Origin: Bradyrhizobium diazoefficiens | GTDB lineage: Bacteria; Pseudomonadota; Alphaproteobacteria; Rhizobiales; Xanthobacteraceae | Assembly: GCF_018131015.1 (NCBI RefSeq) | Contig: NZ_JAFCJJ010000007.1 | Span: 124,001-188,000 of the forward strand | Direction: 5' to 3' | DNA length: 64,000 nt | Shown: piece after piece, positions 45,653-55,643 of the stretch | How positions within the stretch are numbered: the first letter of the stretch is position 1 | How the letters are laid out: every line of letters starts with the position of its first letter | Program-made: the position numbers and the translations under genes | The notes under the pieces: model-generated | Databases searched by the model: none | What the model saw: only the letters and a program-made list of their open reading frames with translations | Told to the model about the DNA's origin: nothing

Positions 45653-47272
45653 TCAGCGCAGCGCGGCGGTGCGCATGACGAAGGACGTCGTCTCGAGCTT
45701 TGCGGTGGCGCTCCCCGTGAAGCCGTCGCAGGACAGGCCCTGCATGGGATCGTCGGCAAAGCCCATCGCGACCACGGCCTTCGGCTTGACGAAATAGCCG
45801 CGCAGCGCGGCGACGTCGACCTCGCCCATCAGCGTCACCGACATCGCGCGGCTCGCGCTCGGCGACAGCATCACGATCTTGAGCCAGATGCTCTCGCCCT
45901 TGGCTGCGGAGAGCCGGGTCGCGGTCGCCACCATGCCATCGGTCCTCTTGGGGACCACGGTGTTGATCTCGGTGGCCGGCGCGAGGTTGCGGGCTGCTGA
46001 AACGGGGCGCGCGGCGCGCGGGATCGGCGCGGAGGCGGCAACGACATTGCTGCGATCGACCGGGGAGGCCGCCGGCGCAAAGGCCAAGGCCTGATAGGCG
46101 GCGTTGGCAACGCTTGCGGTCGGTTGCGGATCGGCGGCTGCGGCAAGCGCCTGACGCGCCTTCAGCGCGGCGACCTGGGCCGGCGTGGCCTGCTGCGGCG
46201 CCGACGGAATGTCATCCCAGAAGCCGCGGGCGTTGATGATGTCAGCCGGGGTCTGCGGCTTGGCGTCGGCAGATTTGGCAGCGAGCGGCTTGTCGGCCAC
46301 CGGTGCGGGTTTCGGCTTCGGCGGCGCAACGAGCTGCGCATCGGCCGAGGCGAGCTGGAGTGCGGCGACCTGCGGCTTGGCACGCGGCGTCGGCACCGGA
46401 TCGACGGGCTTGACGGCGGCGACCACGGTCGCCGGTTTCGCAGCCACGGCGGGCGCGCCCTCGTCATCCTCGTCGGCGCTCGCGGCCGGGGCCGGCTTGC
46501 TTCTGAACAAGGCGGCAAAGAAGCTCGGCTTGCTGCCGGCCTCGTCGCCGCTGCCGCGCCGCTCGATCTCGGCCTTGGCGAGCTCATAGCCCTTGAGCGG
46601 CACGCCATCGGTCGGCAGATGCACCGTGCGTCCGTCCGGGAAGACGCGGGCGAGCTGGTCATGGGTCATGCGCGGCCAGTGCCGGATGCTGCCGGTGTCC
46701 AGATGCACGAAGGGCGAGCCGGAGGTCGGGTAGAAGCCGACGCCGCCGCGCTGCATGCGCAGGCCGGCGAAGCGGATCTGCTCCAGCGGCACGCCCGGAA
46801 TGTAGAAGTCCATCGCATGTCCCAGCATGTGCTGGCTGAAGCGCGCGACGCCCGAGGAGCGGCGGCGGAGCATGGCGTTGGTGGCGGGGGAACGGTAGGA
46901 GGAGATGATCTGAATCGGCTGCTTGGCGTCGACGTCCTTATAGACTTCGAAGAGGATGTCGAAGAGGCGACGGTCCATGACCGTCTCGTCCTGGGTGCGC
47001 CAGTCGCGCAGGAAGTGGTTGAGCTGCTTCAGCGCGGCTTCGTCGTAGCGGCCGTCGCGCTTGAAGGTGACGGTGAGGTCTTCGCCGGAATGGGTGTGGT
47101 GGAAGGAGAGCGTCTTGGTCTCGTTCAGCGCCGCGGCGTCGTGAACCGAGCCTGCGGCCGCAAACAGCAATACGGAAGCGAGGCCGATCCGGTGACCGGC
47201 CTTCACTCCCGCATGGGACAACGACAGCACAGCTAGTTTGCGTGCGATACCAGTCAGCACGTATGAGCCCAC
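45653..47272 (-). CDS. DUF882 (M15-like, YcbK family) peptidase-like exported protein
   Basis: A 539-residue protein from a GTG start. After a signal/membrane segment (about 28-48) comes the DUF882/peptidase M15 domain (about 50-230) with SSYRSPATNAM, FSQHMLGHAMDFYIPGV and PFVHLDTGSIRHWPR holding the His/Asp/His zinc set, as in peptidoglycan-trimming YcbK enzymes. The C-terminal 300 residues are Ala/Pro/Lys-rich with no domain until a short ending. It adjoins an L,D-transpeptidase, which suits a wall-remodelling role. Confidence 0.87.
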   Translation of the reverse strand: MGSYVLTGIARKLAVLSLSHAGVKAGHRIGLASVLLFAAAGSVHDAAALNETKTLSFHHTHSGEDLTVTFKRDGRYDEAALKQLNHFLRDWRTQDETVMDRRLFDILFEVYKDVDAKQPIQIISSYRSPATNAMLRRRSSGVARFSQHMLGHAMDFYIPGVPLEQIRFAGLRMQRGGVGFYPTSGSPFVHLDTGSIRHWPRMTHDQLARVFPDGRTVHLPTDGVPLKGYELAKAEIERRGSGDEAGSKPSFFAALFRSKPAPAASADEDDEGAPAVAAKPATVVAAVKPVDPVPTPRAKPQVAALQLASADAQLVAPPKPKPAPVADKPLAAKSADAKPQTPADIINARGFWDDIPSAPQQATPAQVAALKARQALAAAADPQPTASVANAAYQALAFAPAASPVDRSNVVAASAPIPRAARPVSAARNLAPATEINTVVPKRTDGMVATATRLSAAKGESIWLKIVMLSPSASRAMSVTLMGEVDVAALRGYFVKPKAVVAMGFADDPMQGLSCDGFTGSATAKLETTSFVMRTAALR

Positions 47273-47471
47273 CCAGTCGACGAGCGTTCAAATGGACTCT
47301 CCCGCCAACCCCGTTAGCGCGCGAAAGAGGATGAACGCTTTCTTAAAGCGAGAAGGTTAATTCGAGGTTGACCTTCCCGACCCCAAACCAAGTCAGACTA
47401 CAATCCTAAGCGGCTGAGTGTGGCGAAATAAGGCCCTCTGCCCGGACGCAGATGGACAATGGTTAACGTTA

Positions 47472-47499
47472 AGCGATCCCGACCAGGGGCGGGATCGCT
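47472..47499. terminator. Hairpin between L,D-transpeptidase and DUF882 genes
   Basis: Perfect ten-base arms (47472-47481 and 47490-47499). On the minus strand, downstream of the transpeptidase stop at 47543, it is followed by TTAACGTTAACC, so it is only a moderate terminator. The rest of the 270-base gap shows no gene. Confidence 0.55.
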
Positions 47500-47542
47500 G
47501 ATTTTATTGGAGAATTTTTGGTCGCGCTGCGAGGGCCGTGCT

Positions 47543-49798
47543 TTACCGGGTGAACACCCGCTGCTGCCGGCGGCCGACCGGAGCCGGCGGCGGGGTCGGA
47601 GCCCCGAACAGCCGCTCGAAGAAGTTCGGGCCCGACGAGCCGAAGCCGCCGCCATTGTTGGCGAAGGCAACGCCCGAGGGCAGCGTCGTTGCTGGGCGCG
47701 AATAGCTCGGCTGCGAATGCGCAACCACGCTCTCGAGGTCCTTGCCGCGGCCGTTCTTCAGGATGTTGATCATGGTCGCGTCGCGGCCATAGACGTCCTT
47801 GCGGAATTGCAGCTTGCCGGCGTCGTCCACGAACGCGGTCTGATAGGTGATGTTGACCGGGATCGGCGTCGGGAATTTCAGGTCGATCTCGCTCTTGCCG
47901 TACATGCCGCGCACGCGCTCGGGCGTGTACTTCTCGTTCGGCATGGTGATGTTGAGAAGGACGGAGGCGTACTGATCCGGGTTCTGCACGCGCATGCAGC
48001 CGTGGCTGAAGGCGCGGTCTTCCTTGGCGAACAGGTTCTTGTCCGGCGTGTCGTGCTGATAGACCAGGAACTTGTTCGGGAAGTTGAAGCGGATGCGGCC
48101 GAGCGCGTTGGCTTCACCGGGCGGCTGCGAGATGTGCACCGAGCCGTCGCGGTTCTGCTCGAGCCTGAGGCCCATGCGCTGAAGCACGGTCGGGTCCTGC
48201 TGCAGCGCCGGCAGATATTCGTTGTAGACGATCGACGGCGGCACGTTCCAGGTCGGGTTGACCGTGATGTACTTCATCGTCTCGGTCAGCAGCGGGGTCG
48301 CATGCGAGCCCGGCTTGCCGGTGACGACGCGGGTGGTCCAGACCTGCTGGCCCTGCTGCATCACCTTCAGCGTGTAGTCGGGAATGTTGAGGATGACATA
48401 GGCATTGCCCAGTGCGGACGCGCCGAGCTCGCGCGGCAGCCAGCGCCAGCGCTCCATGTTCACGAGCACCACGTCGATCTGCTTGTCGCGCTTCGGGGTG
48501 TTGAGCGCCTTGACCGTCTTGTCGTCGAGGATGCCGGTCGCCTTCATCTCGGCGCCGCTCTGGAATTTGCGCACGGCGTCGGCGACGGCGGCGTCATAGC
48601 GGGTGTCGCTCGCGTTCTCGGCGAGGCCGAGCTTGGCGCGGAGCTGCGGCACGCGCGAATCTTCCACGATCACCTCGGCCTGCTTCTTGGTCGCGGGCGC
48701 GTACTTCAGCGCCGGGCCGTCGGCGATCTCGATCACCGGACCGCTGCCCTGGCCGCGCAGCTCGGCGAGCTTGGCCTTCAGCTCCTTGTAGAGCTTGTGC
48801 GGCGGGTTGTAGCCGTCGAGCGCCGCGGACGCATCGGTCGCGGTCGTGACCTTGGCGAGCACCTCGTTCGGGTCGACCGGATGCTCGGGATAGAGGATGT
48901 CAGCGCTGACCTGCGACCAGTGCATGCGGCCGCTCTGGGCGTGGCGCGCATAGTCGAACATGCTGGCGGTGAGCTTGAACTCGGCATCGGCGAGCGCATC
49001 GGGCGTCGTGGCGGCGGCGAAATCCGGCACCGGATAGTCGGCGGGATTGAGGCCGTCGGAGGCCGCATCCTTCAGCCGCGCGATCACGCCCTTGCCGGCG
49101 GCGGTGAGGCTGCCGGCTTGCGTCCAGACCGGCGCGAATTCGCGCGCGCCGTAAAACTTCTCGATCGCCGCGCGCTCGTTCTTGCGGTCGAAATAGCGCG
49201 AGGCCTTGGCGCCGATCATGTCCTTGAGCTTGTCGGCGACCGGCTGGTCGGCGGCGGGAACGTTGCTCGCGGCCTTCACCGGCTCGGATGCAGGCTGCTT
49301 GGCGATTTCCTTCGGCGGCTCGGCCGGGGTGGCGGCAGCGGCCGGCGCAGTCGCAGTGTCCGCCTTGGCGGGCTCGGCCGGTGCCGGCTCCGTCTTTGCA
49401 GGTTCAGTCTTTACCGGTTCAGCCTTGGCCGTCTCGCTCTTCGGCGCCTCGGTGGCGGGCGTGGTGCCGACGTCGGCAGGCTTGATTTCGGAAGGCTTGG
49501 TCTCGACCTTGTCGGGCGCCGGCGCGGCTTCGGCCTTCACGGGCGCCTTTGCAGCCTCCGGCTCCTTCGCGGAGTCCTGCACCGTGGCGGTGGTGTCGAG
49601 CTTGATGTCGGCGGCGGTCGGGGGCGGGACATTGGCGGGTTCGGGGCGCGGGATCGCGGCTTCGATCGCGAGCTCGGCGGCGCTGCTGCGCGCCTGGTCC
49701 TGCGCCAGCGCCGAGCCGGCCGATACCGTGAGGAAGGTCGCCGCGACCGTCATCAAAACGCGGTCAAAACCTCGACGGTTGTTCAAACAGTCACGCAT
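47543..49798 (-). CDS. L,D-transpeptidase (YcbB/LdtD-like)
   Basis: A 751-residue exported enzyme. Signal peptide about 1-32; a long Ala/Pro/Lys/Glu-rich region (about 35-175); a helical domain including an inserted peptidoglycan-binding repeat (TRYDAAVADAVRKFQSGAE); then the YkuD catalytic domain with FSHGCMR, Cys601 being the nucleophile. Such enzymes make 3-3 cross-links in peptidoglycan or attach proteins to it. The disordered N-terminal linker is longer than in E. coli. Confidence 0.93.
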   Translation of the reverse strand: MRDCLNNRRGFDRVLMTVAATFLTVSAGSALAQDQARSSAAELAIEAAIPRPEPANVPPPTAADIKLDTTATVQDSAKEPEAAKAPVKAEAAPAPDKVETKPSEIKPADVGTTPATEAPKSETAKAEPVKTEPAKTEPAPAEPAKADTATAPAAAATPAEPPKEIAKQPASEPVKAASNVPAADQPVADKLKDMIGAKASRYFDRKNERAAIEKFYGAREFAPVWTQAGSLTAAGKGVIARLKDAASDGLNPADYPVPDFAAATTPDALADAEFKLTASMFDYARHAQSGRMHWSQVSADILYPEHPVDPNEVLAKVTTATDASAALDGYNPPHKLYKELKAKLAELRGQGSGPVIEIADGPALKYAPATKKQAEVIVEDSRVPQLRAKLGLAENASDTRYDAAVADAVRKFQSGAEMKATGILDDKTVKALNTPKRDKQIDVVLVNMERWRWLPRELGASALGNAYVILNIPDYTLKVMQQGQQVWTTRVVTGKPGSHATPLLTETMKYITVNPTWNVPPSIVYNEYLPALQQDPTVLQRMGLRLEQNRDGSVHISQPPGEANALGRIRFNFPNKFLVYQHDTPDKNLFAKEDRAFSHGCMRVQNPDQYASVLLNITMPNEKYTPERVRGMYGKSEIDLKFPTPIPVNITYQTAFVDDAGKLQFRKDVYGRDATMINILKNGRGKDLESVVAHSQPSYSRPATTLPSGVAFANNGGGFGSSGPNFFERLFGAPTPPPAPVGRRQQRVFTR

Positions 49799-50143
49799 TG
49801 TGTCGCACCCCTCGGGTGAACCGTTCCTCGTGGAACAGTCTCGTTATCGTCTCAGCTTCGGCTAACCGCGCCGGCCATTCGGAAGTTGCACGCCTGCACG
49901 CAACGATTCTCACGCAGACGATAGACAGGCCCTGTTTTTGCAGCCAGCGCTACCCGGGACAACTCACGACAAACTGACTTCTGGAAAGCCTGTTTGCAAC
50001 GGATTGTGCGCGTCTGCCGCGCGCTTTTCCCTGTGTCTGTCACTTCCAAGTCACGGTTCAGGCCGCAACCAAAAAATCTCGTACTGCGAAGGGCTTGCGG
50101 CCAGCTTGCGGCCTCGGCGCACCCCGCATCTTCACGGTGCGGT
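49799..50143. other. 345-base gap without a supported gene
   Basis: Lies upstream of the L,D-transpeptidase and downstream of the sigma-54 regulator gene, so it should carry the transpeptidase promoter and the regulator terminator. I saw no strong hairpin, repeat or riboswitch, and reading frames crossing it look like noise. Confidence 0.5.
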
Positions 50144-51640
50144 TCAGTGCGTCTCCTCACCGTTTTTCCCGCCATGGCCCTGCACGCCGGCTTCGTCGAG
50201 TTTGCGGTAGAGCGTGGAGCGGCCGATTTTGAGGCGGCGGGCGACCTCGGACATCTGCCCGCGATAATGCGAGATCGCGAAGCGGATGATCTCGTTCTCC
50301 ATCTCCTCCAGCGGCCGGACGTCGCCGGTTGGGGTCAGCATGGAGAGGGCTCCCGCCAGGGGGAGTGGCGCGATCGGTATTTCATTACCCGAGATCACCG
50401 AGGGACTGGCGATCGGCTCAAGCATCAACGGCGCGGTCGGAATCTCGGTCGCGGGATGCGCTTGGGCGCTGAGAAGGGGGAAGTCGCCGAGGCCAAGCTG
50501 GTCGCCCTCGCTCATCACCACGGCGCGATAGACCGCATTTTCGAGCTGGCGGATGTTGCCGGGCCAGTCGAGCTGCGCCAGATGCGCCACCGCCTCGCCG
50601 CTGATGCCGCTGATCGCGCGGTTCTCCTCGGCGGCGAAGCGCGCCAGGAAATGCCGCAAGAGATGCGGGATGTCCTCGCGGCGGGCGCGCAGCGAGGGGA
50701 TCGTCAGCGGCAGCACATGCAGGCGATAGAACAGGTCTTCGCGGAAATGCCCCTGCTTCACCCGCTCCAGCAGCTTGCGGTTGGTGGCCGAGACGATGCG
50801 GACATCGACCTTGACCGGCTTGCGTCCGCCGACGGCTTCCACCGCGCCCTCCTGGAGGGCGCGGAGCAGCTTGACCTGCGCAGTCAGCGGCAACTCGCTG
50901 ACCTCGTCCAGGAACAGCGTGCCGCCATGGGCTTCGACGAACTTGCCCATGTGCCGCTCGGTCGCGCCGGTGAAGGCGCCCTTCTCGTGACCGAACAGGA
51001 TGGATTCGACGAGGTTGTCGGGAATGGCACCGCAATTGACCGCAACGAACGGTTTTGCCTTGCGCTCGCCGCTGCCGTGGATGGCGCGCGCGAACAACTC
51101 CTTGCCGACGCCGGATTCGCCCTCGATCAGCACCGGAATCGAGGAGTTCGCGGCCTTTTGCGCGGCGCGCATCACGCCCGTCATCGCCTCGGAGCGCGTA
51201 ACGATGTCGGAGAAGCCCAGCCGGCCCTCGCGGCTGTGACGGATGCGCTGCAATTCGCCCTTGAGCGCGGAGGCGTTGAGCGCGTTGCGAAGCGAAACCT
51301 GGAGGCGCTCCACGCCGACCGGCTTGACCACGAAATCGGCCGCGCCCGCGCGCATCGCCGAGATCACGTTGTCGATGCCGCCATGGGCGGTCTGCACGAT
51401 GACGGGCACGGTGAGGCCCGCCTCGCGGATCTTCGCCAGCACGCCCATGCCGTCGAGGCCGGGCATCACGAGATCGAGGATGACGGCGTCGATGGCCCGG
51501 GCATCGGGAGCGGTGAGGGCGGCGACCGCGGCATCGCCGGTGTCGACGACGACCGCCTCATAGCCGCATTTCTGCACCATGTTCTCGACCAGCCGGCGGG
51601 CTACGGCGTCGTCATCGGCGATCAAAATACAGGCAGCCAT
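50144..51640 (-). CDS. Sigma-54 dependent response regulator (NtrC family)
   Basis: A 498-residue regulator with three parts: receiver domain (about 1-125) with acid pocket DD at 10-11 and phospho-acceptor Asp56 in ILDLVMPG; AAA+ activator domain (about 140-380) with Walker A GESGVGKE and the sigma-54 contact loop GAFTGA; and a Fis-type HTH near the end (EVARRLKIGRSTLYRKL). It therefore activates sigma-54 promoters on phosphorylation. No histidine kinase gene is adjacent, so its partner is unknown. A perfect CtrA-type box lies 60 bases before its start. Confidence 0.95.
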   Translation of the reverse strand: MAACILIADDDAVARRLVENMVQKCGYEAVVVDTGDAAVAALTAPDARAIDAVILDLVMPGLDGMGVLAKIREAGLTVPVIVQTAHGGIDNVISAMRAGAADFVVKPVGVERLQVSLRNALNASALKGELQRIRHSREGRLGFSDIVTRSEAMTGVMRAAQKAANSSIPVLIEGESGVGKELFARAIHGSGERKAKPFVAVNCGAIPDNLVESILFGHEKGAFTGATERHMGKFVEAHGGTLFLDEVSELPLTAQVKLLRALQEGAVEAVGGRKPVKVDVRIVSATNRKLLERVKQGHFREDLFYRLHVLPLTIPSLRARREDIPHLLRHFLARFAAEENRAISGISGEAVAHLAQLDWPGNIRQLENAVYRAVVMSEGDQLGLGDFPLLSAQAHPATEIPTAPLMLEPIASPSVISGNEIPIAPLPLAGALSMLTPTGDVRPLEEMENEIIRFAISHYRGQMSEVARRLKIGRSTLYRKLDEAGVQGHGGKNGEETH

Positions 51641-51699
51641 GGTGTTCCCCGCACGCTACTACTATTTGTCTCGAATCGGGGCACTCTGGCTGAAGCCGC

Positions 51700-51714
51700 T
51701 TAACGCACTCTTAA
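51700..51714. promoter_or_regulatory. Exact CtrA-type box between response regulator and pepF genes
   Basis: TTAA-CGCACTC-TTAA fits TTAA-N7-TTAA exactly. It sits in the 139-base divergent gap, 60 bases before the sigma-54 regulator (minus strand) and 66 bases before pepF (plus strand), so it could serve either promoter. Confidence 0.55.
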
Positions 51715-51779
51715 ACCTTGCCGACCCCAGCCATTGCGATTCCCGCCATTGTGATCGTTGAACACAGGTTTCCCACACG

Positions 51780-53684
51780 ATGACCTCGCGCTCCTCTGCC
51801 CTCCGCAAGCCGAACACCAAGAAAACCGCCGCCAAGGCCAAACCCTCCGTCAAGTCTGCACCGGCCAAAGCTTCGTCGGCCAAAGCAGCGGCCAAGCCTG
51901 CGAGCAAGACCGGCAAGCTTCCGGAGTGGAACCTTGCCGACCTCTATTCCGGGATCGACGCGGCGGAAGTGGCACGCGATCTCGAAACGATGGATGCCGA
52001 TTGCGCCGCGTTCGAGACCGACTACAAGGGCAAGCTCGCGACAGGGACAGCAAATGAAGATGGCGGAAAATGGCTCGCGGAAGCCGTGCGACGCTATGAG
52101 GCGATCGACGATCTCGCCGGCCGTCTCGGCTCCTTCGCCGGCCTCGTCCACGCCGGCGACAGCGTTGACCCCAAGATTTCAAAGTTTTACGGCGACGTCT
52201 CCGAACGGCTGACGGCGGCGTCCACGCATTTGCTGTTCTTCGCGCTCGAGCTCAACCGCGTCGATGACGATATTTTGAATCGCGCGATGGCCGCTCCGGA
52301 GCTGGCGCATTACCGTCCCTGGATCGAGGACCTGCGCAAGGAGAAGCCGTACCAGCTCGACGACAAGCTCGAGCAGCTGTTCCTGGAGAAGGCGCAGACC
52401 AGCTATTCCGCGTTCAACCGGCTGTTCGACCAGACCATCTCCGGCCTGCGCTTCAAGGTCGGGTCGAAGGAACTCGCGATCGAGCCGACGCTCAACTTCC
52501 TGGCCGATCGCGACGGTGCAAAGCGCAAGACCGCGGCGGAAGCGCTGGCAAAGACCTTCAAGGCCAATGAGCGGACCTTCGCGCTGATCACCAACACGCT
52601 GGCCAAGGACAAGGATATTTCCGATCGCTGGCGCGGCTTCAAGGATGTCGCGGACTCCCGCCACCTGAACAATCGCGTCGAGCGCGAGGTGGTTGATGCG
52701 CTGGTGACCTCGGTGCGCGCGGCCTATCCAAAGCTGTCGCATCGCTATTACGGGCTGAAGGCGAAGTGGTTCAAGAAGAAGCGGCTCGCTTATTGGGACC
52801 GCAACGCGCCGCTGCCCTTTGCCGCGACTGACACCATCGCATGGCCGGAGGCGCGGAACATGGTGCTGTCGGCCTATCGCGGCTTCTCGCCTGACATGGC
52901 CGACATTGCCGAGCGCTTTTTCACCGACCGCTGGATCGACGCGCCGGTGCGCCCGGGCAAGGCGCCGGGCGCCTTCTCGCATCCGACCACGCCGTCGGCG
53001 CACCCCTACGTGCTGATGAACTACCAGGGCAAGCCGCGAGACGTCATGACGCTCGCGCACGAGCTCGGCCACGGCGTGCACCAGGTGCTGGCGGCGAAGA
53101 ACGGCGCGCTGATGGCGCCGACGCCGCTGACGCTGGCGGAGACCGCGAGCGTGTTCGGCGAGATGCTGACCTTCAGGCGGCTGCTCGCCCAGACCAAGAG
53201 CGCAAAGCAGCGCCAGGCGCTGCTCGCCGGCAAGGTCGAGGACATGATCAACACCGTGGTGCGGCAGATCGCGTTCTATTCCTTCGAGCGCGCGGTCCAT
53301 ACCGAGCGCAAGAACGGCGAGCTCACTGCGACCCGGCTCGGGGAGATCTGGCTGTCGGTGCAGGGCGAGAGCCTGGGGCCCGCGATCGAGATCAAGGCGG
53401 GCTACGAGAATTACTGGATGTACATCCCGCACTTCATCCATTCGCCATTCTACGTCTACGCCTATGCCTTCGGCGATTGTCTCGTGAACTCGCTCTATGC
53501 GGTCTACGAGAATGCGGCCGAAGGCTTTGCCGAGCGCTACCTCGACATGCTCGCGGCCGGCGGCACCAGGCACTATTCCGAGCTGCTGCGGCCGTTCGGG
53601 CTGGATGCCAAGGATCCCCAATTCTGGGACGGCGGCCTTTCGGTCATCGCCGGCATGATCGACGAGCTGGAGGCGATGGGCTGA
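51780..53684 (+). CDS. pepF: M3 family oligoendopeptidase F
   Basis: A 634-residue zinc peptidase that cleaves short peptides in the cytosol. A Lys/Ala/Ser-rich N-terminal 40 residues (TKKTAAKAKPSVKSAPAKAS pattern) precede the PepF fold, WNLADLYSGIDAAEVARDL onward. The zinc site HELGH is at 427-431, with the third ligand Glu about 25 residues later (LAETASVFGEML). ATG 51780 follows a weak ribosome site. The basic N-terminal extension is unusual for a peptidase and may be disordered. Confidence 0.94.
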   Translation: MTSRSSALRKPNTKKTAAKAKPSVKSAPAKASSAKAAAKPASKTGKLPEWNLADLYSGIDAAEVARDLETMDADCAAFETDYKGKLATGTANEDGGKWLAEAVRRYEAIDDLAGRLGSFAGLVHAGDSVDPKISKFYGDVSERLTAASTHLLFFALELNRVDDDILNRAMAAPELAHYRPWIEDLRKEKPYQLDDKLEQLFLEKAQTSYSAFNRLFDQTISGLRFKVGSKELAIEPTLNFLADRDGAKRKTAAEALAKTFKANERTFALITNTLAKDKDISDRWRGFKDVADSRHLNNRVEREVVDALVTSVRAAYPKLSHRYYGLKAKWFKKKRLAYWDRNAPLPFAATDTIAWPEARNMVLSAYRGFSPDMADIAERFFTDRWIDAPVRPGKAPGAFSHPTTPSAHPYVLMNYQGKPRDVMTLAHELGHGVHQVLAAKNGALMAPTPLTLAETASVFGEMLTFRRLLAQTKSAKQRQALLAGKVEDMINTVVRQIAFYSFERAVHTERKNGELTATRLGEIWLSVQGESLGPAIEIKAGYENYWMYIPHFIHSPFYVYAYAFGDCLVNSLYAVYENAAEGFAERYLDMLAAGGTRHYSELLRPFGLDAKDPQFWDGGLSVIAGMIDELEAMG

Positions 53685-53851
53685 GGGGGCGGGGGCTCCC
53701 TCGATCCAGGGGGCCTCACGCAGGAATCCGCGATAATCTGGATTCTAAATGACCCTATTTGCGGGAAAACCGAGCATCCGTGCCGTTGCCCTGCCCGAAG
53801 CTTTGCGGTATCCCAGCCCAAGAATTCGACTTTCGACTGGGGACAAATTCC

Positions 53852-54004
53852 ATGGCTGACCATAGCGAAGTGGCGTACAGCACCGCGGACGGCAACGACT
53901 ACGTTGCTCACGAGCAGACCTATGAGGGCTTCATCAAGCTGGTGAAGTACGGCACGGCCTCGGTCGCGCTCATCGTGATCCTGATGGCGATCTTCCTCAC
54001 CTGA
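53852..54004 (+). CDS. aa3-type cytochrome c oxidase subunit IV
   Basis: A 50-residue protein, MADHSEVAYSTADGNDYVAH then one membrane span (about 28-49). The DYxAHEQTYxxFIK pattern is that of the small bacterial aa3 oxidase subunit IV. It lies alone before the transhydrogenase genes; the other oxidase subunits are not in the window. Upstream GGGGACA is the ribosome site. Confidence 0.9.
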   Translation: MADHSEVAYSTADGNDYVAHEQTYEGFIKLVKYGTASVALIVILMAIFLT

Positions 54005-54146
54005 TCCGTCTACGGCAGCTGCACACGCCTGCGGCGGCGCCTGCCGATAAAATTTGCAAACAAGCCGGTTCCAAAACCGGTATCCAACGTTGCGGGAGTA
54101 ACGCTAAGTTCGCGTGCGCGCTGTTTCCCGCGTCGCCGGAGGGCCT

Positions 54147-55274
54147 ATGAAGATTGCCGTTGCCAAGGAAGTCGATCCGTCGGAGCCGCGGGTGGCCGCT
54201 TCGCCCGATACGGTGAAGAAGTTCAAGGCGCTCGGCGCCGAGATCGCCGTCGAGCCCGGTGCCGGGATCAAGTCGGGGCTGCCGGATTCCGAATTCACCG
54301 CGGCCGGCGCCACCGTCAGCGCCGACGCGCTGAAGGACGCCGACATCATCATCAAGGTGAAGCGCCCTGAAGCCTCCGAACTCGGCCAGTACAAGCGCGG
54401 CGCGCTCGTCATCGCCATCATGGATCCCTACGGCAACGAGGCCGCGCTGAAGACGATCGCCGATGCCGGCGTCTCCGCCTTTGCCATGGAACTGATGCCG
54501 CGCATCACGCGCGCGCAGGTGATGGACGTGCTGTCCTCGCAGGCCAACCTCGCCGGCTACCGCGCCGTGATCGAGGGCGCCGAGGCCTTCGGCCGCGCCT
54601 TCCCGATGATGATGACCGCCGCCGGCACCGTGCCCGCCGCCAAGGTGTTCGTGATGGGCGTCGGTGTTGCCGGACTGCAGGCGATCGCGACCGCGCGCCG
54701 CCTCGGCGCCGTCGTCACCGCGACCGACGTGCGGCCAGCGACGAAGGAGCAGGTGGAATCGCTCGGCGCGAAATTCCTCGCCGTCGAGGACGAGGAATTC
54801 AAGAACGCGCAGACCGCCGGCGGTTACGCCAAGGAAATGTCCAAGGAGTACCAGGCCAAGCAGGCCGCGCTCACCGCCGAGCACATCAAGAAGCAGGACA
54901 TCGTCATCACCACCGCGCTGATCCCGGGCCGGCCCGCGCCAAAACTCGTCTCGGCCGAGATGGTCAAGTCGATGAAGCCCGGCTCGGTGCTGGTCGATCT
55001 CGCGGTCGAACGCGGCGGCAATGTCGAGGGCGCCAGCCCCGGCAAGGTCGTCGATCTCGATGGCATCAAGATCGTCGGCTACACCAATGTCGCCGGCCGC
55101 GTCGCGGCCTCGGCCTCGGGCCTGTATGCCCGCAACCTGTTCTCCTTCATCGAGACCATGGTCGACAAGAAAGAGAAGAAGCTCGCCGTGAACTGGGACG
55201 ACGAGCTCGTCAAGGCCACCGCCCTGACCCGGGACGGCGCCGTCATCCACCCGAACTTCCAGCCGAAAGCGTAA
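54147..55274 (+). CDS. pntAA: NAD(P) transhydrogenase alpha subunit, part 1 (PntAA)
   Basis: A 375-residue soluble NAD(H)-binding domain I of the proton-translocating transhydrogenase. The start MKIAVAKEVDPSEPRVAASP and the Rossmann segment VMGVGVAGLQAIATARRLGA (about 169-188) are diagnostic. In alphaproteobacteria the alpha chain is split into two genes, unlike E. coli PntA. It passes hydride from NADH to NADP with proton entry. pntAB follows by 12 bases. Confidence 0.95.
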   Translation: MKIAVAKEVDPSEPRVAASPDTVKKFKALGAEIAVEPGAGIKSGLPDSEFTAAGATVSADALKDADIIIKVKRPEASELGQYKRGALVIAIMDPYGNEAALKTIADAGVSAFAMELMPRITRAQVMDVLSSQANLAGYRAVIEGAEAFGRAFPMMMTAAGTVPAAKVFVMGVGVAGLQAIATARRLGAVVTATDVRPATKEQVESLGAKFLAVEDEEFKNAQTAGGYAKEMSKEYQAKQAALTAEHIKKQDIVITTALIPGRPAPKLVSAEMVKSMKPGSVLVDLAVERGGNVEGASPGKVVDLDGIKIVGYTNVAGRVAASASGLYARNLFSFIETMVDKKEKKLAVNWDDELVKATALTRDGAVIHPNFQPKA

Positions 55275-55286
55275 GGAGAGATCGCC

Positions 55287-55604
55287 ATGGAGCATGCCGC
55301 ACAGGTCGTCGACCCCTTCATCTTCCGGCTGTCGATCTTCGTCCTCGCCGTCTTCGTCGGCTATTTCGTGGTGTGGTCGGTGACGCCGGCGCTGCACACG
55401 CCGCTGATGAGCGTGACCAACGCGATCTCCTCGGTGATCGTGGTCGGCGCGCTGCTCGCCGGCGGCGTCGCCAACGTCTCGAGCGGCTCGGGCTGGGCCC
55501 GCGCCTTCGGCTTCGTCGCGCTGGTGTTCGCCTGCGTCAACATTTTTGGCGGCTTCCTTGTCACCCAGCGCATGCTGGCGATGTACAAGAAGAAGTCGAA
55601 GTAA
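55287..55604 (+). CDS. pntAB: NAD(P) transhydrogenase alpha subunit, part 2 (PntAB)
   Basis: A 105-residue membrane subunit: after [20 protein letters not shown], three to four hydrophobic helices fill the chain (last about 76-96). It forms part of the proton channel domain II with PntB. AAGGAGAG precedes its start, the operon's best ribosome site. Confidence 0.93.
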   Translation: MEHAAQVVDPFIFRLSIFVLAVFVGYFVVWSVTPALHTPLMSVTNAISSVIVVGALLAGGVANVSSGSGWARAFGFVALVFACVNIFGGFLVTQRMLAMYKKKSK

Positions 55605-55643
55605 GCGGCCACCTCGGGCTGATGGGATCAATGGGGACCTGAG

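Noticed and set aside
49852..50175. 107-residue minus-strand frame between the sigma-54 regulator and transpeptidase genes
   Set aside because: Overlaps the regulator's C-terminus, has no ribosome site and no recognisable pattern.
49994..51703. 569-residue reading frame antisense to the sigma-54 regulator
   Set aside because: The regulator on the minus strand has three intact domains; the plus-strand frame has none.
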